A stretch of 34,834 bases of DNA from Cristatella mucedo (GCA_009760855.2 WPIO01000101.1:1477501-1512334); one strand, 5' to 3'. Shown: positions 24,280-31,930, numbered from the stretch's first letter. Notes: generated from the sequence alone by a model not told the origin. Program-made: numbers and translations.

Positions 24280-24451
24280 CCGCAGACTCGCCGGACGCTG
24301 CGGTCTTGACAGTCGGCGTGGACTCGGCGGATTCGCCGGACTTACCGGACTTGGCGTACTCGGCGGACTCGTCGGACTCGCCGGACGCCGTGGAGTCGGC
24401 AGATGCCGCGGACTCGTGGACGCCGCCGTATCGGCGAACACCGTGGAGTCG

Positions 24452-24460
<9 letters not shown>
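24280..24460 (+). repeat. Diverged module M, copy 5, at the right edge of the array
   Basis: GACGCTGCGGTCTTGACAGT (24294), TACCGGACTTGGCGTACTCG (24342), CAGATGCCGC at 24400 and GAACACCGTGGAGTCGG at about 24437 repeat module M landmarks, in partly permuted order relative to copies 2-4. It lies 11.66 kb from copy 4, with none between. Confidence 0.85.
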
Positions 24461-24536
<76 letters not shown>

Positions 24537-24596
24537 CCTCGGCGGACTCGGCGAACTCGGCGGCCTCGGCGGACTCGGCGGACTCGGCGAACTCGC

Positions 24597-24646
<50 letters not shown>

Positions 24647-24829
24647 TCGCCTGACTCGCCGGACTCGCCGGAGTCGCCGGAATTGGTGTACTCGGCGGAC
24701 TCGGCGGAGTAGCCCGACTCGCCGGACGCCGCGGACTCGCCGGACGCCGCGGACTCGTGGACTCGGGCCAACGGGTACATGTCGGCGGAGGTGGTGACCC
24801 GAAGATTAGCGGTCGGTTTTCAAATAGTT

Positions 24830-24912
24830 GTAATAATAATAATAAAAATAATAATAATAATAAAAATAATAATAATAATAATATATTTGTGCAGAGCTCT
24901 AAGTGAAAAAAT
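24830..24912. repeat. (TAA)n microsatellite at the array's right flank
   Basis: TAA/AATAAA repeats run from about 24833 to 24884, followed by ATATTTGTGCAGAGCTCTAAG. That order, (TAA)n then ATTTG then a GC-richer word, resembles the (TAA)n-body structure of the dispersed repeat seen at 25641, 30918, 32672 and 33536, so this may be a very decayed copy. On the minus strand it translates as a Leu-rich run, which makes a false signal-peptide-like start to an array frame. Confidence 0.6.
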
Positions 24913-25640
24913 ATGAGCTTATTCAACAACCTCTCATGTATAGCGACAGAAAAGGCCTAATGGCTGGCACCTCCGCTTGCAGCGGCCATACGGGATATCC
25001 CACTGCCATAATGCCAACCCACGACATCGGGCCGAGGTTCGGGAATGCAACAGCCTTTCATAGTTCGCCACCACGGCTCACAGAATAGCACTTCTGGTCC
25101 AACCAGGTGCTTTACTAGTAGCTGCAAAAGAATCAGCACATCGGGCTATGGTGACGTGCCGGTTTTCTCGCTTGCAAATGCGTGTAAAAATCACGTTTAG
25201 GCCAGCATGCTAAGTGAAACGGGAAGAAATTCTTGGCAACTGGCTATTAAGGCCACTGGCTATTAGCGGGTGCTGAATTATGCACCGTTAACCAAGCCAA
25301 GCACGCCTGAAAAAAGGACGGGGTCACAGGGTCGAGGGTAAATCTGTCCCGATCGGAAGCGTCTTTAACTGAAACGAGAAATAAGCAGACAGGTCAGAGC
25401 GCCAGACAGCAACTTGTATATGCCATCGGCAGCAAAGCAATCGGCCAGCATCACATGTCCAGAGTCTACAGGAGGCTAGTAGGCTGCCAGAGGCTGCTGA
25501 AAGAGCAGCCCCTACAGGTAAGAGCTGCTATAGCCTGGCATGGCAGCCATGAAGCCGAAGCCCACGTCTTGTCTATTAGCTGCGAAAGGCCAGTGTGCCT
25601 TGCTTTATTCTTTTGTTGATGCTCGACGTGGCGGCTTTCT
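24913..25640. other. Intergenic stretch, no gene recognised
   Basis: Ordinary composition with short overlapping open frames only. At 25241-25267 the phrase CTGGCTATTA is duplicated. No RNA gene, splice-supported exon or transposon end is recognised. Confidence 0.45.
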
Positions 25641-25711
25641 GTTAATAACAATAAGAAAAATACATTGTCTAGTGCCCTCAGAGAGCCAAATCTCTTTCTA
25701 GGCACTTTACA
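25641..25711 (+). repeat. Dispersed (TAA)n-tailed repeat body, copy 1
   Basis: AATAACAATAAGAAAAATAC leads into GTGCCCTCAGAGAG and TCTCTTTCTAGGCACTTTAC. The same body occurs at 30961 and on the minus strand at 33536, and truncated at 32704. A short TATAGCGCCCT...GGCACTTTA body after A/T-rich triplets resembles a motif common in marine animal repeats, though I cannot name the family. Confidence 0.75.
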
Positions 25712-26499
25712 GATGTTGACACACGATCGTTTTTCACAAAAGTACGCAGCGGATACTGCGATCGCTTTCATTAGATAGCAATTATTAGTGCCTTCCCCAA
25801 ATCGAAAGCTATAGCAAGGAAACTGCAGCCATAAAATTGACACCCAGCTACAGAGCTATTTCGAGCCGTTTCGGCGGACGGAGAGCCGTGGAAGGAAGCG
25901 TTGCTGGCTCGCGGCTTTCCCTGCAGAATTATTCCCTGAAAACGGTGCTCCTTAATTGAGATTTACAATAAATGGAGCGCAAGGTGAAAATTACTATTCT
26001 GCACGTTTCCTTTTTTTTTTTTACATATTTCATCCTTTTTGGTGTTCCTCTGTCAGGGCAAGAGAGATATACGCAAAAAGGCTACTATCAGAAGAAAAAA
26101 TGACCCTAGAAATCCACTTGGGCTTTGCACAGTGAAATTCAATTAATATTAATAGGACTCTTTATAGATTAGCAATTTGTAGTAGTATAATGATAATAAG
26201 AATAATTATTGTCATGCGCACTCATCTAGATACAGTATACAGTTAGAATTTATTCCTGACTCTTTACAACTAGCTTCAAGTGAATCAATAATCACGGGTA
26301 CATGACGTGCTTGGTATCATACTTAAACAACAACGAAAACCAAATGCTATTGGAAAGCAGGCTAAAGCGATCCAATTGGCACTTATGTGGCCATTTAGTT
26401 AGACCCTTGCTAGATAAATGCACTTGATAATGAACAGGTAAGGAAATAGTGCATACAGTAAAAATAAAACGAGTTCACTGGAGGCATCAGAAAGCTGCT
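25712..26499. other. Intergenic AT-rich stretch, no gene recognised
   Basis: Contains a T-run (about 26010-26022) and an ATAATGATAATAAGAATAAT tract near 26197 that may be another decayed (TAA)n repeat. Nothing is convincingly coding. Confidence 0.45.
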
Positions 26500-26730
26500 C
26501 AAAACAGTTGCATCTTTTGCTGACACTTGAATGATGCAAGAACATTACACGTAGGAACCTCCGCTGTAATCAAGTTCCGGACTATCGGTGCATACGCGAT
26601 GATGACTGGGTCGACGCAAATTTTAAATTTAGTGTGAGGAGCGGCGAGATGCCTAGATTTAAAGGAGCGGGCTGAGAGTGAGAGCTTACACTGGTGCATT
26701 AAAGATGTCCAATAGGTGGGCTGATGCAAT
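26500..26730 (-). pseudogene. Possible LINE RT fragment downstream of the catalytic core
   Basis: The minus-strand frame reads PHTKFKICVDPVIIAYAPIV, then RNLITAEV. The pattern LKIG...I.PS..VRNLGV is the block that follows the YADD region in CR1/L2/Rex1-like RTs, so FKICVDPVI..AP.VRNL is a plausible decayed version. The fragment at 27190-27470 (minus) would lie immediately upstream in the same element, which supports the reading. Similarity is modest. Confidence 0.4.
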
Positions 26731-27189
26731 CGAGAGAAGCGACTTGCGAGGCAGACGGAGGATCGCGAAATCTATTCGATGCTAGATAGAAAGCCAACCA
26801 CGCTCAGGCCGAAGTGGTGTGACGTAGCAGCTACGCCATTGACGCCATTGATAAGTCAACCCGCTGAGCCGCTTGCTGAAGACCAAAGGTCGGGAGTCCG
26901 GGAATAAAAAGAATTTCAGTATTCTAGACCCGACGGTCATAAGTACCTGAGCTATTTTGGCAGTCATACTCTTATATACGACGGCCGTGAAGCTAAGCGT
27001 TTTGGAGATGTTTCTCAGCTCAAAGTAGGCCGGCTCGACTGCTTAGGAGACATATTCATCAAATGATAGGACATTTAATGATAGGACATTTAAATGATAG
27101 CACGCCCAGATTAGGGCCATACGTCGTCGGAGTGGATGCTCGATGAAATAATCTTGAGGATGGTGAGATCTTGCAACTTAAGGATGACA
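26731..27189. other. Intergenic stretch with a short AATGATAGGACATTT tandem
   Basis: No gene recognised. AATGATAG(G/C) begins at 27062, 27077 and 27093, a 15-16 bp tandem in three copies. The stretch may be the degenerate middle of a minus-strand LINE joining 26500-26730 to 27190-27470. Confidence 0.5.
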
Positions 27190-27470
27190 CTAGGCATGCC
27201 TAGAGCTATTAGTTTGCTCCTAATCTTAATCGTTAAGCCTTTGAAAACTTGGTTGGCATCCGAGCATCCAAGTGCGATTGGCGTCGATGCAAGCTGCAAA
27301 TAGAAAATAATTGAGTCAGATGCGAAAGCTTAGAAGGATCGAAGGTCGACGACCTCGAGTGTCGCTGGCGTAGAAATTGGAGCCGAGATTCTGTTTGACG
27401 ATGAAATCGGCCGTTGGGAGAGTATAGGTAGTGGGGCCGAAGACCGGACCCTAAGGTACCCCATACTTCA
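27190..27470 (-). pseudogene. Decayed LINE reverse transcriptase core fragment, copy G
   Basis: One minus-strand frame reads KYGVP, a stop, GPVFGPTTYTLPTADFIV, KQNLGSNFYASDTRG and, after another stop, ACIDANRTWMLGCQPSFQ and RLND. This follows the RT order YGVPQGS.LGPLLF.LYT.P, then F(H/Y)FYADDTQ, then .CI.DI..WM....LKLN. The catalytic box reads YASD (27359-27376 on plus) instead of YADD, so one catalytic aspartate is lost, and in-frame stops are present. It is a dead copy of a CR1/L2/Rex1-like element. Open frames in other registers (27299-27111, 27505-27233) are shadows. Confidence 0.75.
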
Positions 27471-27519
27471 AGGGTCACAACCGACGACCATTTGCGTCTA
27501 CACATCCTGACATCCCATC

Positions 27520-28263
27520 ACTGACGTGAAATCTCGCGGTGGTTGGAGAGGCGCCCAGAAAGGATCTGCTGGTATCGAACTGTATCGAACGCTTCTAGCA
27601 GATCTAGAAGAGCCAGCAGAGGTCACGGGATCACGCCCTTACCTGCATTGCTTACAAAGTAATTGTGAAGACGAGGCAAGGCGGTATCTGTAGAGCGTTT
27701 AGCTTTGCGATGCGATTATTAAAACATCTAGCTAGCAAGCTGATGTCCGGGGGAAAATATAATTCACTATGTTGAAATATTCCGACAAGCCGGCCATTCA
27801 TCGCTGAGCAGACAAGCCCACATACGCCAAGCAGCAATGCAATACAGCTAAACGTTGTACCCGATACACATCAAGATAAGAACTTTCTGGTGCCGATAGC
27901 GTCTGTTTTTTTCAAGAAGTGATTGCACGTAGAAAACAGTGGCTCAACACTGCATCTGATCAACACTGATCAACACTGCAGCCAGGCACACACGCTGACA
28001 AACCTGAGACACCTGACACACGCACACACGCACACCTGAGAGCTATCTGCTGACTAAAATACATAAGTATTGTTATGGCACCCAATACAGTATATATTTA
28101 ACAATACAATACAGTATAGTGTCCCATAACTATATTTTTGATGAGTCCTCGGCCAAATTACTCCGCAACTGGGATCCAATTCGAATTACGCGCTGGATCA
28201 GGAACGACCAGACGTGCTAGCGGCGTTACAGCTAAGGCGATATACTTGTGTGACCCGTTCTAC
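27520..28263. other. Intergenic stretch, no gene recognised
   Basis: Holds a short repetitive run (ATCAACACTG repeats at 27957-27978 and ACACACGCACAC at 28017-28033). At 28072-28130 GTTATGGCAC and GTGTCCCATAAC form loose inverted arms around duplicated CAGTATA words. The 27837-27652 minus open frame is unrecognised. Confidence 0.45.
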
Positions 28264-28303
28264 CAGTGGCGGAGCCAGGGGGGGGGCAATTGCCCCCCCC
28301 CCC
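28264..28303 (+). mobile_element. hAT-like transposon terminus with poly-G/poly-C palindrome
   Basis: CAGTGGCGGAGCCAGG at 28264 resembles the terminal inverted repeat start of hAT-superfamily DNA transposons (CAGTGGCGGA...). It runs into nine G (28278-28286), CAATTG, and eleven C (28293-28303), which together make a perfect 24-bp palindrome. No transposase and no opposite end are visible, so this is a solo end or a very short derivative. The family assignment is from memory of the TIR pattern. Confidence 0.5.
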
Positions 28304-28380
28304 GTGGACAGGAGGAAGTGCCTACATCCTGTGGAAATCTTTACCAGACCTTTGAGGAGGGCCAGGGACCCTTGCCCACT

Positions 28381-28482
28381 CCCTCACATGAACGCTAGGC
28401 CCCAACCTGAGACTCCCTCACATGAACGCTAGGCCCCAACCTGAGACTCCCTCACATGAACGCTAGGCCCCAATCTGAGAAT
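28381..28482 (+). repeat. 34-bp tandem repeat, three copies
   Basis: Units start at 28381, 28415 and 28449, each opening CCCTCACATGAACGCTAGGC. The first two are identical and the third differs at two positions near its end (CAATCTGAGAAT). The array sits between the hAT-like end and a SINE. Confidence 0.96.
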
Positions 28483-28510
28483 CCTAGCCCCGTGCCTGCG
28501 CTCTACGCCG

Positions 28511-28635
28511 AGCCGGTTTGGCCCAGTGGTTAAGGTGGTCGCCCCGACCAAGGTCTGGCTTCTCAAAAGCCTTCTCGAATTTCCCAACCGGCAAAAGAAA
28601 GCGGGGTGCGGATTTTGATAGTCGTTAGCAATGCA
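28511..28635 (+). mobile_element. tRNA-derived SINE, degenerate copy 1
   Basis: TGGCCCAGTGGTTAAGGTGG at 28519 is a good pol III A-box. CTCGAATTTCC at about 28576 is a damaged B-box. GATTTTGATAGTCGTTAGC (28613 on) corresponds to the GGTGGTGATAGCCGTTAAG body word of the copies at 29051, 30455 and 31599. It is degenerate and not a functional tRNA gene: the acceptor and anticodon stems do not fold. Confidence 0.62.
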
Positions 28636-29050
28636 ACGTCAGAAATTAGAGCTAGCTTTAGCCGGCAGCGTAATAGATCAAGCCACGAGCTTGCAGCTTC
28701 GCCTGCTAGCCCAGACGAGGATTTTTTCCTGCATCAGTCTGAAGCTTGTACTGAACGATGAGTACAGTACATGGTACATTAGTGCATGGTACAGTTTTAG
28801 AAATAAGCTGACTGAGCAACAGCTGCAAGTCCAAACATTTAATTAAGCGTTAAAACTATGAAGCAGTCTAACTATGAATAAACCTTAACCTAAATCTGAT
28901 CTAAACAATCTAAATTACGAAGCACAATCTTGACGAGCTGGGAACAAGATGTGAGACACCTACTCAGTCTGTATCTGTAGATAAAGTGAAGCAGCTTGCT
29001 TATTTAAATGCCCATAAAGTGGCACTGCAACCAGATGATATACCACTGGA
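28636..29050. other. Intergenic stretch, no gene recognised
   Basis: Ordinary composition. GTACA(T/G) words repeat at 28758-28794. No exon, RNA or transposon end recognised. A 65-codon frame at 28986-29183 runs into the following SINE and is not a gene. Confidence 0.4.
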
Positions 29051-29225
29051 TCTTAGCCCAGGGGTAAGGTGCTCGCTCTTCGCTACCCACGTCGTGGGTT
29101 TAAGTCGTGCAGTGGCAATCCTTTATTGCCCGCTGCAAGCGGTGGTGATAGCCGTTAAGACTTTTCTGCCTCTATGTAAATGAGTCTGTTAAATCAGCTA
29201 ACCTACTTTATTGTATTGTACTTAT
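29051..29225 (+). mobile_element. tRNA-derived SINE, copy 2
   Basis: A-box TAGCCCAGGGGTAAGGTGC at 29054 and a B-box-like GTGGGTTTAAGTC at about 29094 form the tRNA-related head. The body reads TTGCCCGCTGCAAGCGGTGG, then TGATAGCCGTTAAG, and the tail TTAAATCAGCTAACCTACTT ends in TATTGTATTG. The body and tail words recur in copies 3 and 4. Confidence 0.78.
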
Positions 29226-29835
29226 AAGGTTTGACTTTTTATCTCTCGCAGAATGAAGAGACTCCCGAAACAGCGGTTTGGCCCTTGTGCGGGAAATTCC
29301 GCATACAGCAGGGCTTTCAAATGTGACCTTAAGGATTCCTGCAATCTTTCTAAACCGCAGAAGATGCTGGCAATTTCGCATCCTAATCGCCTCTTGATAT
29401 TGTCACGAGGCTGGCTGTGTCACATCGACCACTGGGTCAGGCGATTAAGACAGTACGGATGAAATCGACGACCGAAATCTCACAATGACGAGTGCCGAGT
29501 ATGTCTGCGCTGACGAGTCTTAGAGTACTGCAATAGGTGCTATCCATCTGAGATCGTAATCAGACAATGAATGACCAGCGATGATTAAAATGATGGACGG
29601 CTGCACCAAGATGAATGTCTGATTAATAAAAAAATTTAAATAATAGATTAATATATTGCCTCAAGCAAATCAATTCTCAGCCTATGCTCTTTGCATGTTC
29701 TGAAAAGTAAGCGAGCCAATTGGTTAGTCATAACGTGACAACGTTTTAGAACGCACAGGCAACAAAGGACAATTCACTCCGATAGAGCAGAGGCTGTGAA
29801 GAACGGGTTTACTTCTTGCTTCTATTTGAATGTCG
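29226..29835. other. Intergenic stretch, no gene recognised
   Basis: Contains a 69-codon open frame (29253-29462) without a recognised domain and an AT-rich section near 29625-29655. Part of 29700-29835 may be the degenerate 3' end of the minus-strand LINE next to it. Confidence 0.4.
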
Positions 29836-30065
29836 TTAGATCGGGAGATGACACGATATCAGTCGATAGTGACTTCCTGGCTGTTGGGGCAGGGTCGCTA
29901 GAGGAGGTACGGTCTCCAAGGGATTTGAAGTTAGTTTTGGGCAAAACCAAACGACCAGGGTCAGACGAGCGGCAGGAGGTTGAGTATAAATCGTGAAAAT
30001 AAGTGGACCTGTAACGAATCCCTGGGTCGCACCGTAGCTCAAAGGCTTGCTGGATTACCGTTGAC
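29836..30065 (-). pseudogene. Internally deleted LINE: RT motif joined to C-terminal tail, copy H
   Basis: On the minus strand, about 30042-29985 reads SYGATQGFVTGPLIFTIYTQ, the RT block YGVPQGS.LGPLLFTIYT. Only some 15 codons further, in another frame, comes KTNFKSLGDRTSSSDPAPTA followed by STDIVSSPDLTTFK (about 29955-29825). That is the C-terminal block (LKS.GDRAFS.AAP..WNSLP, then ...FKS). In an intact element these blocks are far apart with the YADD box between them, so the catalytic part is missing. This is one deleted copy, or two fragments that landed side by side. Confidence 0.7.
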
Positions 30066-30454
30066 CGCCGACGTCTACTCTCCGAATTATCACATTGGAC
30101 CTAATGTGCAACCGCCGAATTCGTGTCAAGTAAACAATACGCTTGTGCGATATAAAAGTACTAATTACTCGCGAATCTTCCCCCGAACGCGAAAATCTTG
30201 CCAGTCTTGCTCTACCTAGATGGAAATCCGGGATAAAAAAACTCGCAATTGACTATACTGAGCGTGCACACGAAGGCGCCCTCGCACTAGTAGCTTTCTA
30301 GCTCTTACTATATCTGAAGAAACGCGTTGAATTTCCGGTAGAGCTCCTGATGGGCTTGCTCGGGGGGGGGAGGGTGGCGTGAAGGCGAAAAGCTAAAAGC
30401 TGGTCTGCTCATTGAACTCCATTTCCTCAAGACATGACTGAAATGTAACATGGT
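30066..30454. other. Intergenic stretch, no gene recognised
   Basis: Includes a G-run at 30362-30370. No exon, RNA gene or transposon end recognised. The minus-strand side may include decayed upstream RT sequence of the LINE copy at 29836-30065. Confidence 0.4.
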
Positions 30455-30630
30455 GAGCCGTGATAGCACACTAGGTAAGGTAGTTACTTTCACGACCTCG
30501 GTCCCGAGGTTGTGAGTTCGAATCCTTCGGTGGGTGATCCTTTGTCGCCACTGCAAGAGGTGGTGATAGCCGTAAGGGCTCCTCCGTCGCTATAAAAAAA
30601 GAGGCCGTTGAATCAGCTAGTACTTTATCC
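30455..30630 (+). mobile_element. tRNA-derived SINE, copy 3
   Basis: A-box-like TAGCACACTAGGTAAGG (about 30464) and a good B-box GAGTTCGAATCC (about 30513) are spaced as in a tRNA-related promoter. The body CACTGCAAGAGGTGGTGATA, GCCGTAAGGGCTCCTC and the tail TTGAATCAGCTAGTACTTTA match copies 2 and 4. It has the best B-box of the set. Confidence 0.82.
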
Positions 30631-30917
30631 AAGTCCACTTGCCGTAGGCCGTCGCTGTCAAGCAGCGTGTGGAGCTGATTCAGAAAGTCGTCTCACGACT
30701 TGGCACGGCCAGCATATCTTTGGCAGCTTTTGCACTGAATCTTTCCAGTTACAAATTGACCTTATGCAAGATGACCAAGTCAGCTTTGCGATATCGAGTC
30801 TACAGGTTTTCAGCTGCGGAATATTGCAAAATTTCTTAATTTCTTAGATAAGGATATTGCAGCTGAGTTCTATAGGGCTTGTGTGGTATTCCGTCTAGAC
30901 TTATAACTTGTAGACTT

Positions 30918-30999
30918 ATAATAATACTGATAAGATTAATAGCAATAATGCATTTGATATAGCGCCCTCAGAGAACTCAATCTCTTTCTAGGCACTTTA
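30918..30999 (+). repeat. Dispersed (TAA)n-tailed repeat body, copy 2
   Basis: An ATAATA-rich lead (30918-30950) is followed by TTTGATATAGCGCCCTCAGA and ACTCAATCTCTTTCTAGGCA then CTTTAA. It is the most complete plus-strand body. No tRNA-like head is clear upstream. Confidence 0.82.
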
Positions 31000-31109
31000 A
31001 ATTTGCTGCAAAGGAAGCACGATCGAATGGTTAGTGGTATAAGTGGATTTCTGTAGCTCACCACTTCAAGATCTCCCTGCCTCAGCAAATTACTCTTGTA
31101 GTCAGTTCA

Positions 31110-31425
31110 GAGCTTGATGGCGAGACTCGTCCTTCGGAACTGCTACACAGTACACAACTTCTCACCGACCTACACTGGCTCCCTATTAAGCATCGCATCG
31201 TATCCGCCATCGGCTCGCTGTCACTCGCTTGTGGGTCTCTTCAACCCCGTCTTGCGCCGGCTGAAAGTATCTGAAATACTGCATAATCAGGATTCGAGCC
31301 GAACTCCACCAGCTCCAGTGACTTGAGCAGTTTAGCTGCTCCTCTAGCCAATCTCAAATTGTCTGAAGGCCACGCCTTCAGTTTGTGCGCTTCCATCGCC
31401 TCTTTACTCACTACCGACTGACGTC
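31110..31425 (+). pseudogene. LINE reverse transcriptase C-terminal remnant, copy I
   Basis: With frame changes the translation gives MARLVLRNCYTVHN, then LLTDLHWLPIKHRI (about 31160-31200), and later SSLAAPLANLKLSEGHAFSL with CASIASLLTTD (about 31325-31422). The order ARLV..., LHWLPI..RI, LK..G..AFS.CA matches the CR1/L2/Rex1-like tail and copy D in particular. At least two frameshifts separate the blocks, so it is dead. Confidence 0.7.
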
Positions 31426-31598
31426 AAAACGTGTCGTGGCTTGACATTTATGCTCGTGCAAATGCGATCGAATGCTACGGAGACGTCGTCGATTTCGCTG
31501 TACGTCTGTATGAATTTTTGCCTCGCAGGGAGTGAGGTCCAGACGCCTCGATGCTCAACGTTCTGGGTCTTAGCCTAGGGACGATCACTCTAGGTGGG

Positions 31599-31780
31599 TG
31601 GTAGCCTGGGGAGCGCAGGTGCTTGCACTTTACGACTTTCGGTCGTGGGCACCAATCCTGCCGTGGAGTGGGGCAATTCTGTATTGCCCACTGCAAGCGG
31701 TGGCGATAGCCGTTAATGCTCGTCTGACGCTATCTGAGCGAAGCTATTAAATTAGCTAACCTTTACTTCTACTTTACTTG
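31599..31780 (+). mobile_element. tRNA-derived SINE, copy 4
   Basis: A-box TAGCCTGGGGAGCGCAGGTG (about 31611) and a decayed B-box around GGGCACCAATCC (about 31648). The body TTGCCCACTGCAAGCGGTGG, CGATAGCCGTTAATGCTCGT and the tail TTAAATTAGCTAACCTTTAC closely match copy 2. It lies between two LINE remnants, so it may have inserted into older LINE sequence. Confidence 0.8.
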
Positions 31781-31784
31781 CGCG

Positions 31785-31930
31785 TCCGGTGTTCTTTTCC
31801 GAAGTCCGCTCATCTAAATCTAGCCATTTCGCCAACCCTAGCACTAAATTTAAATCCTTTGTCGATCGAGCCTTCAGGTCGCAGACACCAACACGTCTCA
31901 GCTAACTCAGCGAACCTGCTCCGGCCCGCA
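31785..31930 (+). pseudogene. Possible LINE C-terminal remnant, copy J
   Basis: A frame reading SSHFANPSTKFKSFVDRAFR, then SQTPTRLS and a stop, resembles the TRLKS.GDRAFS.AAPRLWN block. The match is short and unsupported on either side. It could be the continuation of a fragment split by the SINE at 31599-31780. Confidence 0.4.

Larger units (their letters stand above)
7481..24767. repeat. Giant GC-rich minisatellite, 9-bp unit GACTCGSCG
   Basis: About 17.3 kb is built almost entirely of a 9-bp unit, GACTCGCCG or GACTCGGCG, roughly 1,900 copies at about 78% GC with two CpGs per unit. All six frames of the unit lack stop codons. They yield Ser-Pro/Ala-Asp, Thr-Arg-Arg and Leu-Ala/Gly-Gly on plus, and Glu-Ser-Gly/Ala, Ser-Pro-Pro/Ala and Arg-Val-Arg on minus. 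Indels that are not multiples of three move each open frame from one repeat type into another, so no single frame is kept. The edges (7481-7680 and 24270-24767) contain many GGACGCCGC variants and are more diverged. The interior is more uniform. The best reading is a satellite-type tandem array. Transcription cannot be judged from sequence. Confidence 0.96.

Noticed and set aside
7481-24767. CRISPR array
   Set aside because: There are no distinct spacers between constant repeats. The unit is 9 bp with graded variants, and the surrounding sequence is clearly animal-type.
7481-24767. G-quadruplex array on the plus strand
   Set aside because: G-tracts are only two bases (GG.GG), interrupted by C-rich units in most places. 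Only weak two-tetrad folds are possible, and the hairpin pairing of opposite units looks stronger.
24342-24929. Minus-strand frame starting with a Leu-rich, signal-peptide-like segment followed by Ser-Pro repeats, like an extensin-type secreted protein
   Set aside because: The Leu run is the translation of the (TAA)n microsatellite and the Ser-Pro part is the minisatellite. The join is coincidental, and the start lies in non-conserved sequence.
29051-29140. Functional tRNA genes at the A/B-box sites (28519, 29054, 30464, 31611, and minus 33715)
   Set aside because: Acceptor and anticodon stems do not pair convincingly, and the sites continue into a shared SINE body, so they are tRNA-derived heads.
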